Assembly: GCA_025923995.1 (NCBI GenBank) | Contig: JAICEW010000026.1 | Span: 1 to 34,158 of the forward strand | From: Vicinamibacteria bacterium | GTDB taxonomy: Bacteria; Acidobacteriota; Vicinamibacteria; Fen-336 | Reading direction: 5' to 3' | Length of the DNA: 34,158 bases | Shown: positions 13,088 to 21,287 of the stretch, piece after piece | How positions within the stretch are numbered: position 1 is the first letter of the stretch | Layout of the letters: each line of letters begins with the position of its first letter | Notes under the pieces: generated by a model | What the model was told of the DNA's origin: nothing | Databases searched by the model: none | Seen by the model: only the letters and a program-made list of their open reading frames with translations | Made by a program: the position numbers and the translations under genes

Positions 13088-16027
13088 CTAGAAGCCGAGC
13101 CTCATGCCGAAGCGCAGGATGCGCGGGCTCAGGTAGTCCGTCAGCTCGTTGAAGCGGGCCGAGCCGAGGTTGCGCTGGCGGTTGAGCTCCGTGTTGCTGT
13201 TGAACACGTTGAACAGGTCCGCCGTGAAGGTCATGTTGGCCCCGCCGGCGCGCAGGTTCTTCGCCAGGCGCAGGTCGAGGTTCCAGAGGTCCTCGAAGCG
13301 CTCGCTGTCGACATTCGGCGTCACCAGGACGCGCTGCGTGCCGTCCAGACCCAGAGCCACGTTCTGGAAGAACGGGAACGGGGTGCCCTGCTTGCCGAGC
13401 AGCGATGCCGCGATCTCCATGTTCCAGGGGAGCTGGTAGAGCGCATTGGCGTTGACGGCCCACTTGCCGTTGATGAACACGTCGCCGGCGCCGCTGCCGG
13501 CGCTGCGGGAGCCGACCTGGCCGCCGCTGTTCAGCGTGTCCACGTCGAGGCGGGTCGGGTTGCCGGCGGCCACGCCGCCGCGCTCCTCGTCCACGACGAC
13601 GGGAACGGCGGCGTCGTAGTACTCCTTGTGGTCGTTCCACCCCAGCGCCAGGCGGAACATCCACTTGTTGGAGAGGCGCTTGGTGGCCGAGAACTCGACG
13701 CCGTTGAACTTCTGGGAGTAGTCGTCGGAGTTGGTCGCGAAGCGGCCGTTGTTGCCGGCCGTCACCGCGGCGGCGATCGGGTTGAACGTCTGGATGGCGT
13801 ACGGCGTGCCGTCCGGCAGGTTGCCGCGGGCAACGGTGCCCGCCACGTAGTCGCTCGCGTCCATCCCGATGCGCGGGTAGGTCAGGAAGCGGTCGTAGCT
13901 CCGGTAGGTGTAGCTCACCGACACGGCGAAGTCGGGGAAGAGCTCGTGGTCGATGCCGGCCACGATCTCACGCGTGCGCGGCGCCGCCAGGTCGGCGTCG
14001 ATCTGGTTGGCCGACAGCGCGTTCGTCGGGTTCGCCGGGTTGAAACCGCCGCCGGACGCGAGCGGAGCGCCGGTGGCGGTGACCTCGTTCGGCTGCGCGA
14101 AGTGGTCGCCGTTGAGGTCGCGCCACGGGTACTCGGCCCAGCCCTGGTTGCCGCTGGGGTTGGCGTAGCCGACCGTGCCCGTGTCCAGCTGCGTGACGTA
14201 CTGCGCGAAGTTCGCGCGCACCAGCGTCTTGCGCGAGTCGTTCACCGCGAAGGTGAACCCGGCGCGCGGCGAGAAGTCGTTCCAGGTGAACGGCGCGTCG
14301 TAACCCAGGAAGCTGATGCCCGGCACGAGGTTGGGGAACGCGCCGTTGCCCTGCACGTCCGACGCGACGGCCGTGCCGCCCTGGCGGTCCCAGCGCACGC
14401 CGACGTTCAGCGTGAGCCGGTCCTTGGTGAAGGTGTCGCCGATGTAGCCGCTCCAGTACCACGTCTGGTTGATGCCGAGACCCTCGCGGTTGACGCGGGC
14501 GCGCTGGTTGGTGAGCGAGATGTCGTACGCGACGACCTGGTCGCCCGGCCAGAGCGTCTGGGTGAGCGCTTCGGTCTTGCGCCAGCCGCCGCCGAACTTG
14601 ATCTCGTGGTTGCCGCCCATCCCGTTGGCGAAGTAGCTGCCGTCGACGTTGACGGTGTGCTGCGGGCGGACGTTGCGCGAGAGCTGTGTCGTGCCGAAGG
14701 TCTGGCCGAGGCGCGCGGCGATGCCGGCCTGCTCGTCGAGGCCGCCCACGGGCTCGAGCTTGAAGCCCGTCCCGTAGTAGGCGTACTTGGCGTTCAGGAA
14801 GAAGCTGGGGGAGAAGACGTGGTTGTCCTCGATCTTCCAGAAGCCGTGGAACGGGTTGTCCGGGAAGTCGTTGTCCTGGTTCCAGGTCGCGCTGGCGGGC
14901 TCGACGCAGCCGGCGCAGGCGCCGGGGGCGCGCCCGTACTTGGCCTTGGAGCCGAGGAACCACAGGACGCTGACCATGTCGCTGCCGCTGGCCTGCCAGT
15001 TCATCTTCGCGTTGAAGTCCTTGAGCAGCGTCTTGTCGACGAGGTTGCCCGCAGAGCGGACCAGCCGGATGTCCTGCTTGCCGTAGGAGCCCCAGAACCA
15101 GAGCTTGTCCTTGATGATCGGCCCGCCCAGGTCGAACCCGTAGTCGGCGATCTGCTTGTTGTGGTTGGCCTGCTCGTCCGTGATCGGCCGGGCCCCGGCC
15201 GCGACGTACGCGGGCGGCGGGTTCTTGAGCTCCTCGGGCGTGTTGGCCGAGCCGAGGTCCTCGTGAGTGAAGTAGCCGCGCAGCGTGCCGTGGAACGCGT
15301 TGGTGCCGCGCTTGGTCACGAAGTTGAGGCCGACGCCGCCGGTGCTCTGGCGGATGTCGTTGCCGCTGGTCGTGATCTGGATCTCCTCGAACGCGTCGTA
15401 GTCGAAGTACGTCGGCGACGCGCCGATGGCGGCCATGTCGGTGATGTTCACACCGTCCAGGTTCCACACCGCGTCCGCGCGGGCCGAGCCCTTGGCGGCG
15501 AAGGAGGACTGCTGTCCGCTCTCGTTGCCGGCCACGTTCACGCGGTCCATGATCACGCCCGGGACGGTGCGGAGGAGGGCCCACGGGTCGCGCGAGTTGG
15601 GGACCTTCGCCAGCTCGTCCTGCGTGAAGGTCGTGGTGGTGCCGATGCGCTTGGTGTCGATGACAGGCGTCTCGGCGTCGACCGTGATCGTCTCCTCCAT
15701 GGAGGCGACCTTCATCCCGAACGTGAGGTTGACGTTCGAGCCGGTGTTGACGATCACCTCGCGGTTCACGGTCGCGAAGCCCGCCAGGGTGACCGCCAGC
15801 TTGTAGGTGCCGGGGTCCAGGTTCAGAAAGCGGAAGTTGCCCGCGGAGTCGGCAGTGGTGGACCGGCTGCCGATGGTGACGCCGGAAATGGTCACGCTGG
15901 CGCCCGGCAGCGCTCCGCCCTGCTCGTCGTTGACGATTCCGTACACGTTCCCGGTGGCCAGCTGGGCCCAGGCCGCCGGAACGGTGCTGAGCAGCAAGGC
16001 CAGAGCCAGGACCAGACCTCGTCTCAT
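13088..16027 (-). CDS. Oar-like TonB-dependent outer-membrane receptor
   Basis: Outer-membrane protein of 979 aa. ATG 16027 follows a very strong AAGGAGGAG ribosome site. The signal peptide RRGLVLALALLLSTVPAAWA is cleaved near residue 21. A carboxypeptidase-regulatory-like domain follows (about 24-105, GIVNDEQGGALPGASVTI), then a TonB plug (about 115-235, with VPNSRDPWALLRTVPGV and WNLDGVNITDM), then the long beta-barrel ending in LRFGMRLGF with the expected terminal Phe. A Cys pair (CAGC) lies in a mid-barrel loop. Such Oar-like receptors are strongly expanded in Acidobacteriota and may import polymers, metals or peptides; the substrate is not readable here. No riboswitch was recognised upstream. 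A terminator-like hairpin follows the gene. Confidence 0.93.
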   Translation of the reverse strand: MRRGLVLALALLLSTVPAAWAQLATGNVYGIVNDEQGGALPGASVTISGVTIGSRSTTADSAGNFRFLNLDPGTYKLAVTLAGFATVNREVIVNTGSNVNLTFGMKVASMEETITVDAETPVIDTKRIGTTTTFTQDELAKVPNSRDPWALLRTVPGVIMDRVNVAGNESGQQSSFAAKGSARADAVWNLDGVNITDMAAIGASPTYFDYDAFEEIQITTSGNDIRQSTGGVGLNFVTKRGTNAFHGTLRGYFTHEDLGSANTPEELKNPPPAYVAAGARPITDEQANHNKQIADYGFDLGGPIIKDKLWFWGSYGKQDIRLVRSAGNLVDKTLLKDFNAKMNWQASGSDMVSVLWFLGSKAKYGRAPGACAGCVEPASATWNQDNDFPDNPFHGFWKIEDNHVFSPSFFLNAKYAYYGTGFKLEPVGGLDEQAGIAARLGQTFGTTQLSRNVRPQHTVNVDGSYFANGMGGNHEIKFGGGWRKTEALTQTLWPGDQVVAYDISLTNQRARVNREGLGINQTWYWSGYIGDTFTKDRLTLNVGVRWDRQGGTAVASDVQGNGAFPNLVPGISFLGYDAPFTWNDFSPRAGFTFAVNDSRKTLVRANFAQYVTQLDTGTVGYANPSGNQGWAEYPWRDLNGDHFAQPNEVTATGAPLASGGGFNPANPTNALSANQIDADLAAPRTREIVAGIDHELFPDFAVSVSYTYRSYDRFLTYPRIGMDASDYVAGTVARGNLPDGTPYAIQTFNPIAAAVTAGNNGRFATNSDDYSQKFNGVEFSATKRLSNKWMFRLALGWNDHKEYYDAAVPVVVDEERGGVAAGNPTRLDVDTLNSGGQVGSRSAGSGAGDVFINGKWAVNANALYQLPWNMEIAASLLGKQGTPFPFFQNVALGLDGTQRVLVTPNVDSERFEDLWNLDLRLAKNLRAGGANMTFTADLFNVFNSNTELNRQRNLGSARFNELTDYLSPRILRFGMRLGF

Positions 16028-16262
16028 AGAGACTCCTCCTTAACCAACAGTTTGGGAACCCACTACTTCGTCCGAAGGAACTCGCTGAATCCGCTTTGTG
16101 GAGCAATCGGCACGCCAGGACCTGAAGGGCTGGCAAAGAGCCGTAAGCTATTATCGTTCCTTCACTTGGATGGATGTTCAACAGATTGGGGCCGCGAGTG
16201 GATCCAAGAACCCGGATAAGGCTGGTCCCTCACGTACAGATCGCTGGATCCGTAGATCGGTC

Positions 16263-16292
16263 TTTACCTGCCAACAGGGGCGTGCATACACT
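16263..16292 (+). promoter_or_regulatory. Candidate promoter of the VWA gene
   Basis: TTTACC (16263-16268) is followed after 18 bases by TACACT (16287-16292), ending 10 bases before ATG 16303. No Shine-Dalgarno sequence is visible before that start, so a very short leader is possible. The rest of the 275-base divergent gap (16028-16302) holds the receptor's ribosome site, a small CTTCG/CGAAG palindrome (16066-16077) and no recognised gene. Confidence 0.35.
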
Positions 16293-16302
16293 GTCGGGTC
16301 CC

Positions 16303-18417
16303 ATGCGTCGAGCTCTTGCGGTAGCCGTCGTGTCCGCTGTCATGGCGCAGGACGCGTCCGCGCAGGCTCCCGCGGCGTCGCGGGCCCAGCCCACCTTCGA
16401 GTCCGGCATCACCGTCGTCTCCCTGCCCGTGTACGTGACGGACTCCAAGGGGCGCTCGGTGACGGGCCTCGAGGCGGAGGACTTCGTCGTCGAGGACAAC
16501 GGCCGCGCCGTGCGCGTCGTCGGCTTCCGCGAGATCGACGCGCAGGAGCCGGTGGTCGAGGCGTCCGACCTGCCGCCCGAGGCGCGGCGGCAGTTCCTGC
16601 TGCTGTTCGACCTGTCGTTCACGGGCGTCGGCGGGCTCATGCGCTCGCGCCGCGCCGCGTACGACTTCATCCGCAACGGCCTGGGCCCTTCGGACCTGGT
16701 CTCGGTCGCGACGCTCTCCTCCGTGCACGGCCTCACGCTCCTGACCGCCTTCACCTCGGACCGCGGCCAGCTCCTGCGGGCCGTGGACACGCTGGGCGTG
16801 CTGCAGCGCGACCGCGCCGCCGACCCGCTGGGCCTCGCGTACGACCTCACCGAGGTCGGCGCGGCCATGGTGGACTCGCTGCCCGAGGAGGGAGCCGGCG
16901 GGTTCGAGAACTCGCTCCGCTCGATCCAGGTCCGCTACCAGCGGAGCCAGGAGATCGAGTACAGGCAGCGCGTGCTGACGCTCGTCGACTCCATGGCGAC
17001 GCTCGCGAAGGCGCTCGACTCCGTGCAGGGGCGCAAGCAGGTGGTCTTCCTCTCCAACGGGTTCGACGACACGGTCCTGGCCGGCGAGCAGGGCCGCCAG
17101 GCGCAGGTCGACGCGGAAGCGGTGGCGCGTGGACGGGTGTGGGAGGTGCCATCCGACAGCCGCTTCGGCGACTCGGGCGTCCGCCAGCAGATGACGGACA
17201 TGCTGCGCTCCTTCTCCAGCTCCGACGCGGTCGTCCATACCGTGGACCTCTCGGGGCTCTACGCGCGAGGCGACGCGCGGTCCGGCCAGGGCGAGGTCCT
17301 CTACCGCTCGGGCCGCGAGTCCCTCTCGAACATGGCGACCCTCTCCGGAGGACGGCTGTTCAAGGACGTCAACGACGTGAGCGTGGTGTTCCGCGAGCTG
17401 TCCGAGATGAGCCGCCACTACTACCTGCTGGCCTTCGAGCCGGAGGAGGCGGCGCGGCCCGGCCGCTTCCACAAGCTCAAGGTCAAGGTGAAGCTCAAGA
17501 GCACGAGCGTCTCGCACCGCAGCGGCTACTTCGAGCGGCCCGAGTACAAGGCGCGCTCGCCGCTGGCCCGCCGCTTCGAGGCGGCCGAGATGATCGCCAA
17601 GGACGCCGGGCCGCGCGAGATCCCCCTGTCGGTGCTGGCGCTGCCGTACGTGCGCTCGGCGGGCAAGGTCGCGGTTCCGGTGGTGCTGGAGGCGTCCGGC
17701 AAATCGCTGCTCACGGGCGGCCCGCAGGACAGGCTCGGCCTCGAGCTGTACGGCTACGCGATCGGCGAGCAGGGCGAGGTGCAGGACTTCGTGGCGCTCG
17801 TGTCCAACCTGGAGCTGGCCAAGGTCGGGGACCGCATCCGGCAGACCGGCCTGCAGGCGCACGCGACCTTCACGCTGCCCCCGGGACGGCACAGCCTGCG
17901 CTTCCTGCTGCGCGACGTCGTGAGCGGCCGCAGCGCGACGCACTGGATGGAGGTCTCGATCCCGGAGCGGACGCCGAACGAGGTGGTGCTGCTGCCGCCC
18001 ATGTTCATGGACGACCCCGCGCGCTGGCTGATCCTGCAGGCACCGTCGCGCGCCACCAAGGCGTCGTCCTCGCCGTTCCAGGTCGCGCACGACGTCTTCG
18101 CGCCGCGCCCCCGGCCCGTCATCGCGAACGGACGCGAGGAGCGCGTGTGCCTGCTGGCCCTGGACGGCAACCGCCAGTACGACGCCGGCGCGTCCTTCGA
18201 GATCGTCCCATCGCTGCTCGACGGCGGAGGCGGCCTCGTGCCCTTCGGCGACTTCCGGCTCACGCAGGCGGTGGCGGGCGAGGACGGCTACCGCCGGTTC
18301 GTGCTGGCGTTCACGCCCGCGGGCATCGGGGCGGGCGACTACAGCCTGCGCGTGCGCGTGCGCGACCCGTCTTCCGGACGCGTCGGCGAGTCGTTCCAGG
18401 CCGTCCGCGTGGAGTAA
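16303..18417 (+). CDS. Secreted VWA-domain protein (acidobacterial TIGR03436-like)
   Basis: Exported 704 aa protein. ATG 16303 begins a short signal peptide (RRALAVAVVSAVMAQDASAQ); upstream in-frame starts would add about 40 residues lacking a signal. Residues 32-80 hold the marker segment of this group: VVSLPVYVTDSKGRSVTGL, then EDFVVEDNGRAVRVVGF. The VWA-like domain runs to about 395. Its MIDAS position reads DLSFT (Asp103, Ser105, Thr107) instead of the usual DxSxS. QVVFLSNGFDD and the closing YYLLAFEP element match the family. The remainder (about 400-704) is beta-rich and unassigned. VWA domains mediate metal-dependent protein binding; the role here is unknown. The mqnX-like gene starts 10 bases after its stop, so co-transcription is likely. 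Confidence 0.88.
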   Translation: MRRALAVAVVSAVMAQDASAQAPAASRAQPTFESGITVVSLPVYVTDSKGRSVTGLEAEDFVVEDNGRAVRVVGFREIDAQEPVVEASDLPPEARRQFLLLFDLSFTGVGGLMRSRRAAYDFIRNGLGPSDLVSVATLSSVHGLTLLTAFTSDRGQLLRAVDTLGVLQRDRAADPLGLAYDLTEVGAAMVDSLPEEGAGGFENSLRSIQVRYQRSQEIEYRQRVLTLVDSMATLAKALDSVQGRKQVVFLSNGFDDTVLAGEQGRQAQVDAEAVARGRVWEVPSDSRFGDSGVRQQMTDMLRSFSSSDAVVHTVDLSGLYARGDARSGQGEVLYRSGRESLSNMATLSGGRLFKDVNDVSVVFRELSEMSRHYYLLAFEPEEAARPGRFHKLKVKVKLKSTSVSHRSGYFERPEYKARSPLARRFEAAEMIAKDAGPREIPLSVLALPYVRSAGKVAVPVVLEASGKSLLTGGPQDRLGLELYGYAIGEQGEVQDFVALVSNLELAKVGDRIRQTGLQAHATFTLPPGRHSLRFLLRDVVSGRSATHWMEVSIPERTPNEVVLLPPMFMDDPARWLILQAPSRATKASSSPFQVAHDVFAPRPRPVIANGREERVCLLALDGNRQYDAGASFEIVPSLLDGGGGLVPFGDFRLTQAVAGEDGYRRFVLAFTPAGIGAGDYSLRVRVRDPSSGRVGESFQAVRVE

Positions 18418-18427
18418 CCTCCGCTCG

Positions 18428-19618
18428 TTGACGATCTACTCCGCCTCCTGGGTCGTGCCCGTCACGCGTCCGCCCATTCCCGGGGGGCGCGTCGCGATCG
18501 AGGGACGACACGTCTCGTGGGTGGGCCGTCCCGGGGACCCGGGAGAGCCGCGCGGCCGCGTCCACGATCTCGGTCCCGGCGTCCTCATCCCCGGGCTCGT
18601 GAACGCGCACTGCCACCTCGAGCTCTCGCACCTGGCCGGCCTGGCCGAGCGAGCGCCGGCCGGCTTCGTGCCCTGGGTCGAGTCCCTCATGGCCGAGCGG
18701 GGCCCGGGCAGCGCGGAGGAGGTCCGCGCGGCCACGCGACGCGCGATCCGGCAGCTGGAGTCGACCGGCACGGTCGCCGTCGGGGACGTCTCGAACGCGC
18801 TCGCGCACCTCGACCTGCTCGAGGAGTCGCACCTGCGCGTCGTCGTGTTCTACGAGCTGCTGGGCTGGGATCCCGGCCGGGCGGAGCGGATCCTGGCCGG
18901 CGCCGCCGACGTGATGGCGCTGGCCGCGCGTCCGGAGCTGCGCACGCGGGTGAAGATCGCCGCCCATGCGCCGTACTCGGTCTCGCCGGCGCTGATGGCG
19001 GGGATCGTCAGGCGCGGCGGCCCGGCCGCGATGCACCTGGCGGAGTCGCCGGAAGAGACCCGCTTCCTGGCGCAGGGGGACGGCGCGTGGCGCGCGTTCC
19101 TGGGCCGGCGCGGGCTGGGCCACGTCCCGTTCGAGGCGCCGGGCGTCAGCCCCGTCGCCCACGTGGACGCGATGGGCGGCCTGCGCGAGGGGATGGTGGC
19201 CGCGCACTGCGTGCAGGTGGACGAGGCGGACTGCGCGCTGCTCGCGCGGCGCGGGGTCTTCGTGGCCGTGTGCCCGCGCAGCAACCAGGGGCTGCGCGTC
19301 GGGATGGCGCCGGTGCGCCGGCTGCTGGCGGCCGGCGTCCGCCTCTGCCTGGGCACCGACAGCCTGGCCAGCGCACCCACGCTCGACCTCATGGCCGACA
19401 TGGCGCTCGTGCAGTCGCAGTTCCCCGAGCTGTCGCCGGAGGTGGTGGTGCGCATGGCCACGCTGGGCGGAGCCGAGGCGCTCGGGCTGCCCGAGCTGGG
19501 CGCGATCGAGCCGGGCCGCAGCGCGGAGCTGGCCTTCGTGCCCGCGAGCGGCGCGCCGCCGGACCCGCTGCGCTTCCTCACCTCGGGCGCGGCGCAGGCG
19601 GGTCCGCTGCCCGCATGA
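18428..19618 (+). CDS. mqnX: Amidohydrolase, aminodeoxyfutalosine deaminase-like (MqnX)
   Basis: Metal-dependent deaminase of 396 aa, predicted to convert aminofutalosine to futalosine. The start is TTG 18428, matching the expected N-terminus (SASWVVPVTRPPI); GGAG lies at 18411-18414. The amidohydrolase metal site is complete: HCH with His61 and His63, His in IAAHAPYSVS, His in AMHLAES, and Asp in LCLGTDSLAS. NAHCHLELSHL and VAVCPRSNQ are typical of the MqnX/guanine-deaminase-like group. It overlaps mqnP by 4 bases (ATGA), and the futalosine context makes MqnX the best call over other nucleoside or S-adenosylhomocysteine deaminases. A separate nucleosidase (MqnB) would still be needed. Confidence 0.87.
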   Translation: MTIYSASWVVPVTRPPIPGGRVAIEGRHVSWVGRPGDPGEPRGRVHDLGPGVLIPGLVNAHCHLELSHLAGLAERAPAGFVPWVESLMAERGPGSAEEVRAATRRAIRQLESTGTVAVGDVSNALAHLDLLEESHLRVVVFYELLGWDPGRAERILAGAADVMALAARPELRTRVKIAAHAPYSVSPALMAGIVRRGGPAAMHLAESPEETRFLAQGDGAWRAFLGRRGLGHVPFEAPGVSPVAHVDAMGGLREGMVAAHCVQVDEADCALLARRGVFVAVCPRSNQGLRVGMAPVRRLLAAGVRLCLGTDSLASAPTLDLMADMALVQSQFPELSPEVVVRMATLGGAEALGLPELGAIEPGRSAELAFVPASGAPPDPLRFLTSGAAQAGPLPA

Positions 19619-20478
19619 GCACGCTCATCGACCGCGCGGTCGCCTACGGCCGGATGGTCAAGCTCTCGCACTCCGTCTTCGCCCTGCCCTTCGCGCTGGC
19701 GTCGGCGGTGCTGGCGGGAGGCGGCCGCGTGGCCTGGCGGACGCTGGCGTGGATCGTGGTCGCGATGGTGGGCGCGCGCAGCGCCGCGATGGGCTTCAAC
19801 CGCCTGGCCGACCAGGCCCTCGATGCGCGCAACCCGCGCACCGCGAGCCGGGAGCTGCCGCGCGGCGTGCTCTCGCGCGCGAGCGTCTGGGTGTTCGTGC
19901 TCCTCTCCGCGGCCCTGTTCGTGCTCGCGGCGGCGATGCTGAACCCACTCTGCCTCGCGCTCTCGCCGGTCGCGCTGGCGATCGTGCTCGGCTACTCGTA
20001 CACGAAGCGCTTCACGTCGCTGTCGCACGTGGTGCTGGGCCTGGCGCTGGCGGTCGCGCCCGTGGGCGCGTGGCTCGCGGTGCGCGGGCGCTTCGACGCC
20101 ACGCCGATCGTGCTGGGCCTCGGGGTGCTGGCCTGGGTGGCGGGGTTCGACACGATCTACTCCTGCCAGGACGCCGCGTTCGACCGCAGCGTGGGGCTGC
20201 ACTCCCTGCCGGCGCGGATCGGGGTCGCGGGGGCGCTGCGTATGGCGCGCGTCTTCCACGCGATCGCCGCCGTCCACCTCCTCGGTGTGTACGGCCTCGA
20301 GCCGCTCCATCCGGTCTACCTGGCTGGCATGGCGGCGGTCGCGGCCGGGCTCGCCTACGAGCACTCGCTGGTGAGGGCCGACGACCTCTCGAGGGTCGAC
20401 GCGGCGTTCTTCCTCGTGAACGGCTGGATCAGCGTCGGCTACCTCGCGCTGACCTTCGTGGCCCGGCGGCTCGCGTGA
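19615..20478 (+). CDS. mqnP: UbiA-family prenyltransferase, MqnP-like
   Basis: Integral-membrane prenyltransferase of 287 aa with about eight or nine hydrophobic helices. It is predicted to attach the polyprenyl chain to 1,4-dihydroxy-6-naphthoate. The first Asp-rich motif is NRLADQALDARNPRT (Asn62, Asp66, Asp70), and the second is DTIYSCQDAAFD (Asp179, Asp186, Asp190, with Tyr182). Both bind the Mg-diphosphate of the prenyl donor. The LGYSYTKRFT segment and the N-terminal VKLSHSVFALPFAL match the group long annotated as 4-hydroxybenzoate octaprenyltransferase-like in futalosine organisms. ATG 19615 overlaps the mqnX stop. Position between mqnX and menG supports MqnP rather than UbiA. Confidence 0.9.
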   Translation: MSTLIDRAVAYGRMVKLSHSVFALPFALASAVLAGGGRVAWRTLAWIVVAMVGARSAAMGFNRLADQALDARNPRTASRELPRGVLSRASVWVFVLLSAALFVLAAAMLNPLCLALSPVALAIVLGYSYTKRFTSLSHVVLGLALAVAPVGAWLAVRGRFDATPIVLGLGVLAWVAGFDTIYSCQDAAFDRSVGLHSLPARIGVAGALRMARVFHAIAAVHLLGVYGLEPLHPVYLAGMAAVAAGLAYEHSLVRADDLSRVDAAFFLVNGWISVGYLALTFVARRLA

Positions 20479-20488
20479 GGCGTGACGC

Positions 20489-20494
20489 TATAAT
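20489..20494 (+). promoter_or_regulatory. Candidate -10 box (TATAAT) before menG
   Basis: A perfect TATAAT stands out in GC-rich sequence, 10 bases after the mqnP stop and 27 before GTG 20522. A transcript start near 20501 would leave about 20 bases of leader including GAAGG. No -35 match was found at the usual distance, so it may be an internal promoter or chance. Confidence 0.4.
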
Positions 20495-20521
20495 CCCGCG
20501 CGTGCCTCCCCTGAAGGTGTC

Positions 20522-21274
20522 GTGCCGCCGGCCGCGGCCATGACGGTCGGGCCGGACCGGGCCACGCCCGTTCCCGGCCGGCCGGAGCAGGCGGCGGTGC
20601 GCTCGATGTTCGACCGCATCGCGCCGCGGTACGACCTGCTCAACCGCGTGCTGTCGGCGGGGACGGACGTGCGCTGGCGTCGCGCGGCGGTCGACCTGCT
20701 CGAGCTCCCGCCGGCCGGCCGCGTGCTCGACCTGTGCACGGGAACGGCCGACCTGCTGATCGAGGCGCTCGGGCGCGACGACGCGGCGCGGGGCGTGGGC
20801 GTCGACCTCTCGAGCGGCATGCTCGAGCGCGGCGCGCGCAAGCTGCGCGACCAGCGGCTCGACGTGCGCGCCGGCCTGCTGGGGGGCGACGCCGAGCGCC
20901 TGCCGCTGCGCGACGACCGGTTCGACGGCGCGCTGGTGGCGTTCGGCATCCGCAACGTGTCCGACCGGCCTCGGGCCCTGCGCGAGGCGCGGCGGGTGCT
21001 CAAGCGGGGCGGCCGGCTCGTGGTCCTGGAGTTCTCGATGCCGCGCGGGATCCGGGGCGCGGCCTATCGCCTGTACTTCGGCCGCGTGCTGCCGCTCGTC
21101 GGCCGCGTCGTGAGCGGCGACGCGTCCGCATACACGTACCTGCCGGCCTCGGTCGCGGTGTTCCCGGAGCCGCCCGCGTTCGGCGCGCTCATGGAGGACG
21201 CGGGCTTCAGGGACGTGCGCTGGCGGCCCTTGACCGCCGGCATCGCGCACCTGTACCGAGGGGACGCGGCGTGA
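20522..21274 (+). CDS. menG: Demethylmenaquinone methyltransferase (MenG/UbiE)
   Basis: S-adenosylmethionine-dependent C-methyltransferase of 250 aa, last step of menaquinone synthesis. The family N-terminal signature MFDRIAPRYDLLNRVLSAGT is intact, followed by the SAM-binding motif VLDLCTGTADL (about 68-78), VGVDLSSGML, DAERLPLRDDRFD and AFGIRNVSDR. The C-terminal FPEPPAFGALMEDAGF is also typical. The start is either GTG 20522, preceded by GAAGG, or ATG 20540 with no clear ribosome site; the former is used. It lies 43 bases after mqnP, with a TATAAT box between, so it may be transcribed both with the mqn genes and separately. UbiE activity on ubiquinone precursors is unlikely given the pathway context. 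Confidence 0.93.
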   Translation: MPPAAAMTVGPDRATPVPGRPEQAAVRSMFDRIAPRYDLLNRVLSAGTDVRWRRAAVDLLELPPAGRVLDLCTGTADLLIEALGRDDAARGVGVDLSSGMLERGARKLRDQRLDVRAGLLGGDAERLPLRDDRFDGALVAFGIRNVSDRPRALREARRVLKRGGRLVVLEFSMPRGIRGAAYRLYFGRVLPLVGRVVSGDASAYTYLPASVAVFPEPPAFGALMEDAGFRDVRWRPLTAGIAHLYRGDAA

Positions 21275-21287
21275 GACAGGAAGGCCC

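Noticed and set aside
16149-16154. TATTAT as a promoter in the TonB/VWA divergent gap
   Set aside because: CTGGCA lies only 13 bases upstream on the plus strand, and the minus-strand alternative has a 20-base spacer. It is about 150 bases from the VWA start, where TACACT fits better.
12317-16219. Very long open frame (about 1300 codons) on the plus strand
   Set aside because: It is antisense to the TPR and TonB receptor genes, which have signal peptides, domains and a strong ribosome site. Its translation is Arg/Val/Ala/Gly-rich with no domain, typical of reverse frames in GC-rich DNA.
16028-16302. Riboswitch upstream of the TonB receptor (cobalamin or similar)
   Set aside because: No B12-box-like or other conserved riboswitch core was found in the leader; only a small CTTCG/CGAAG palindrome is present.
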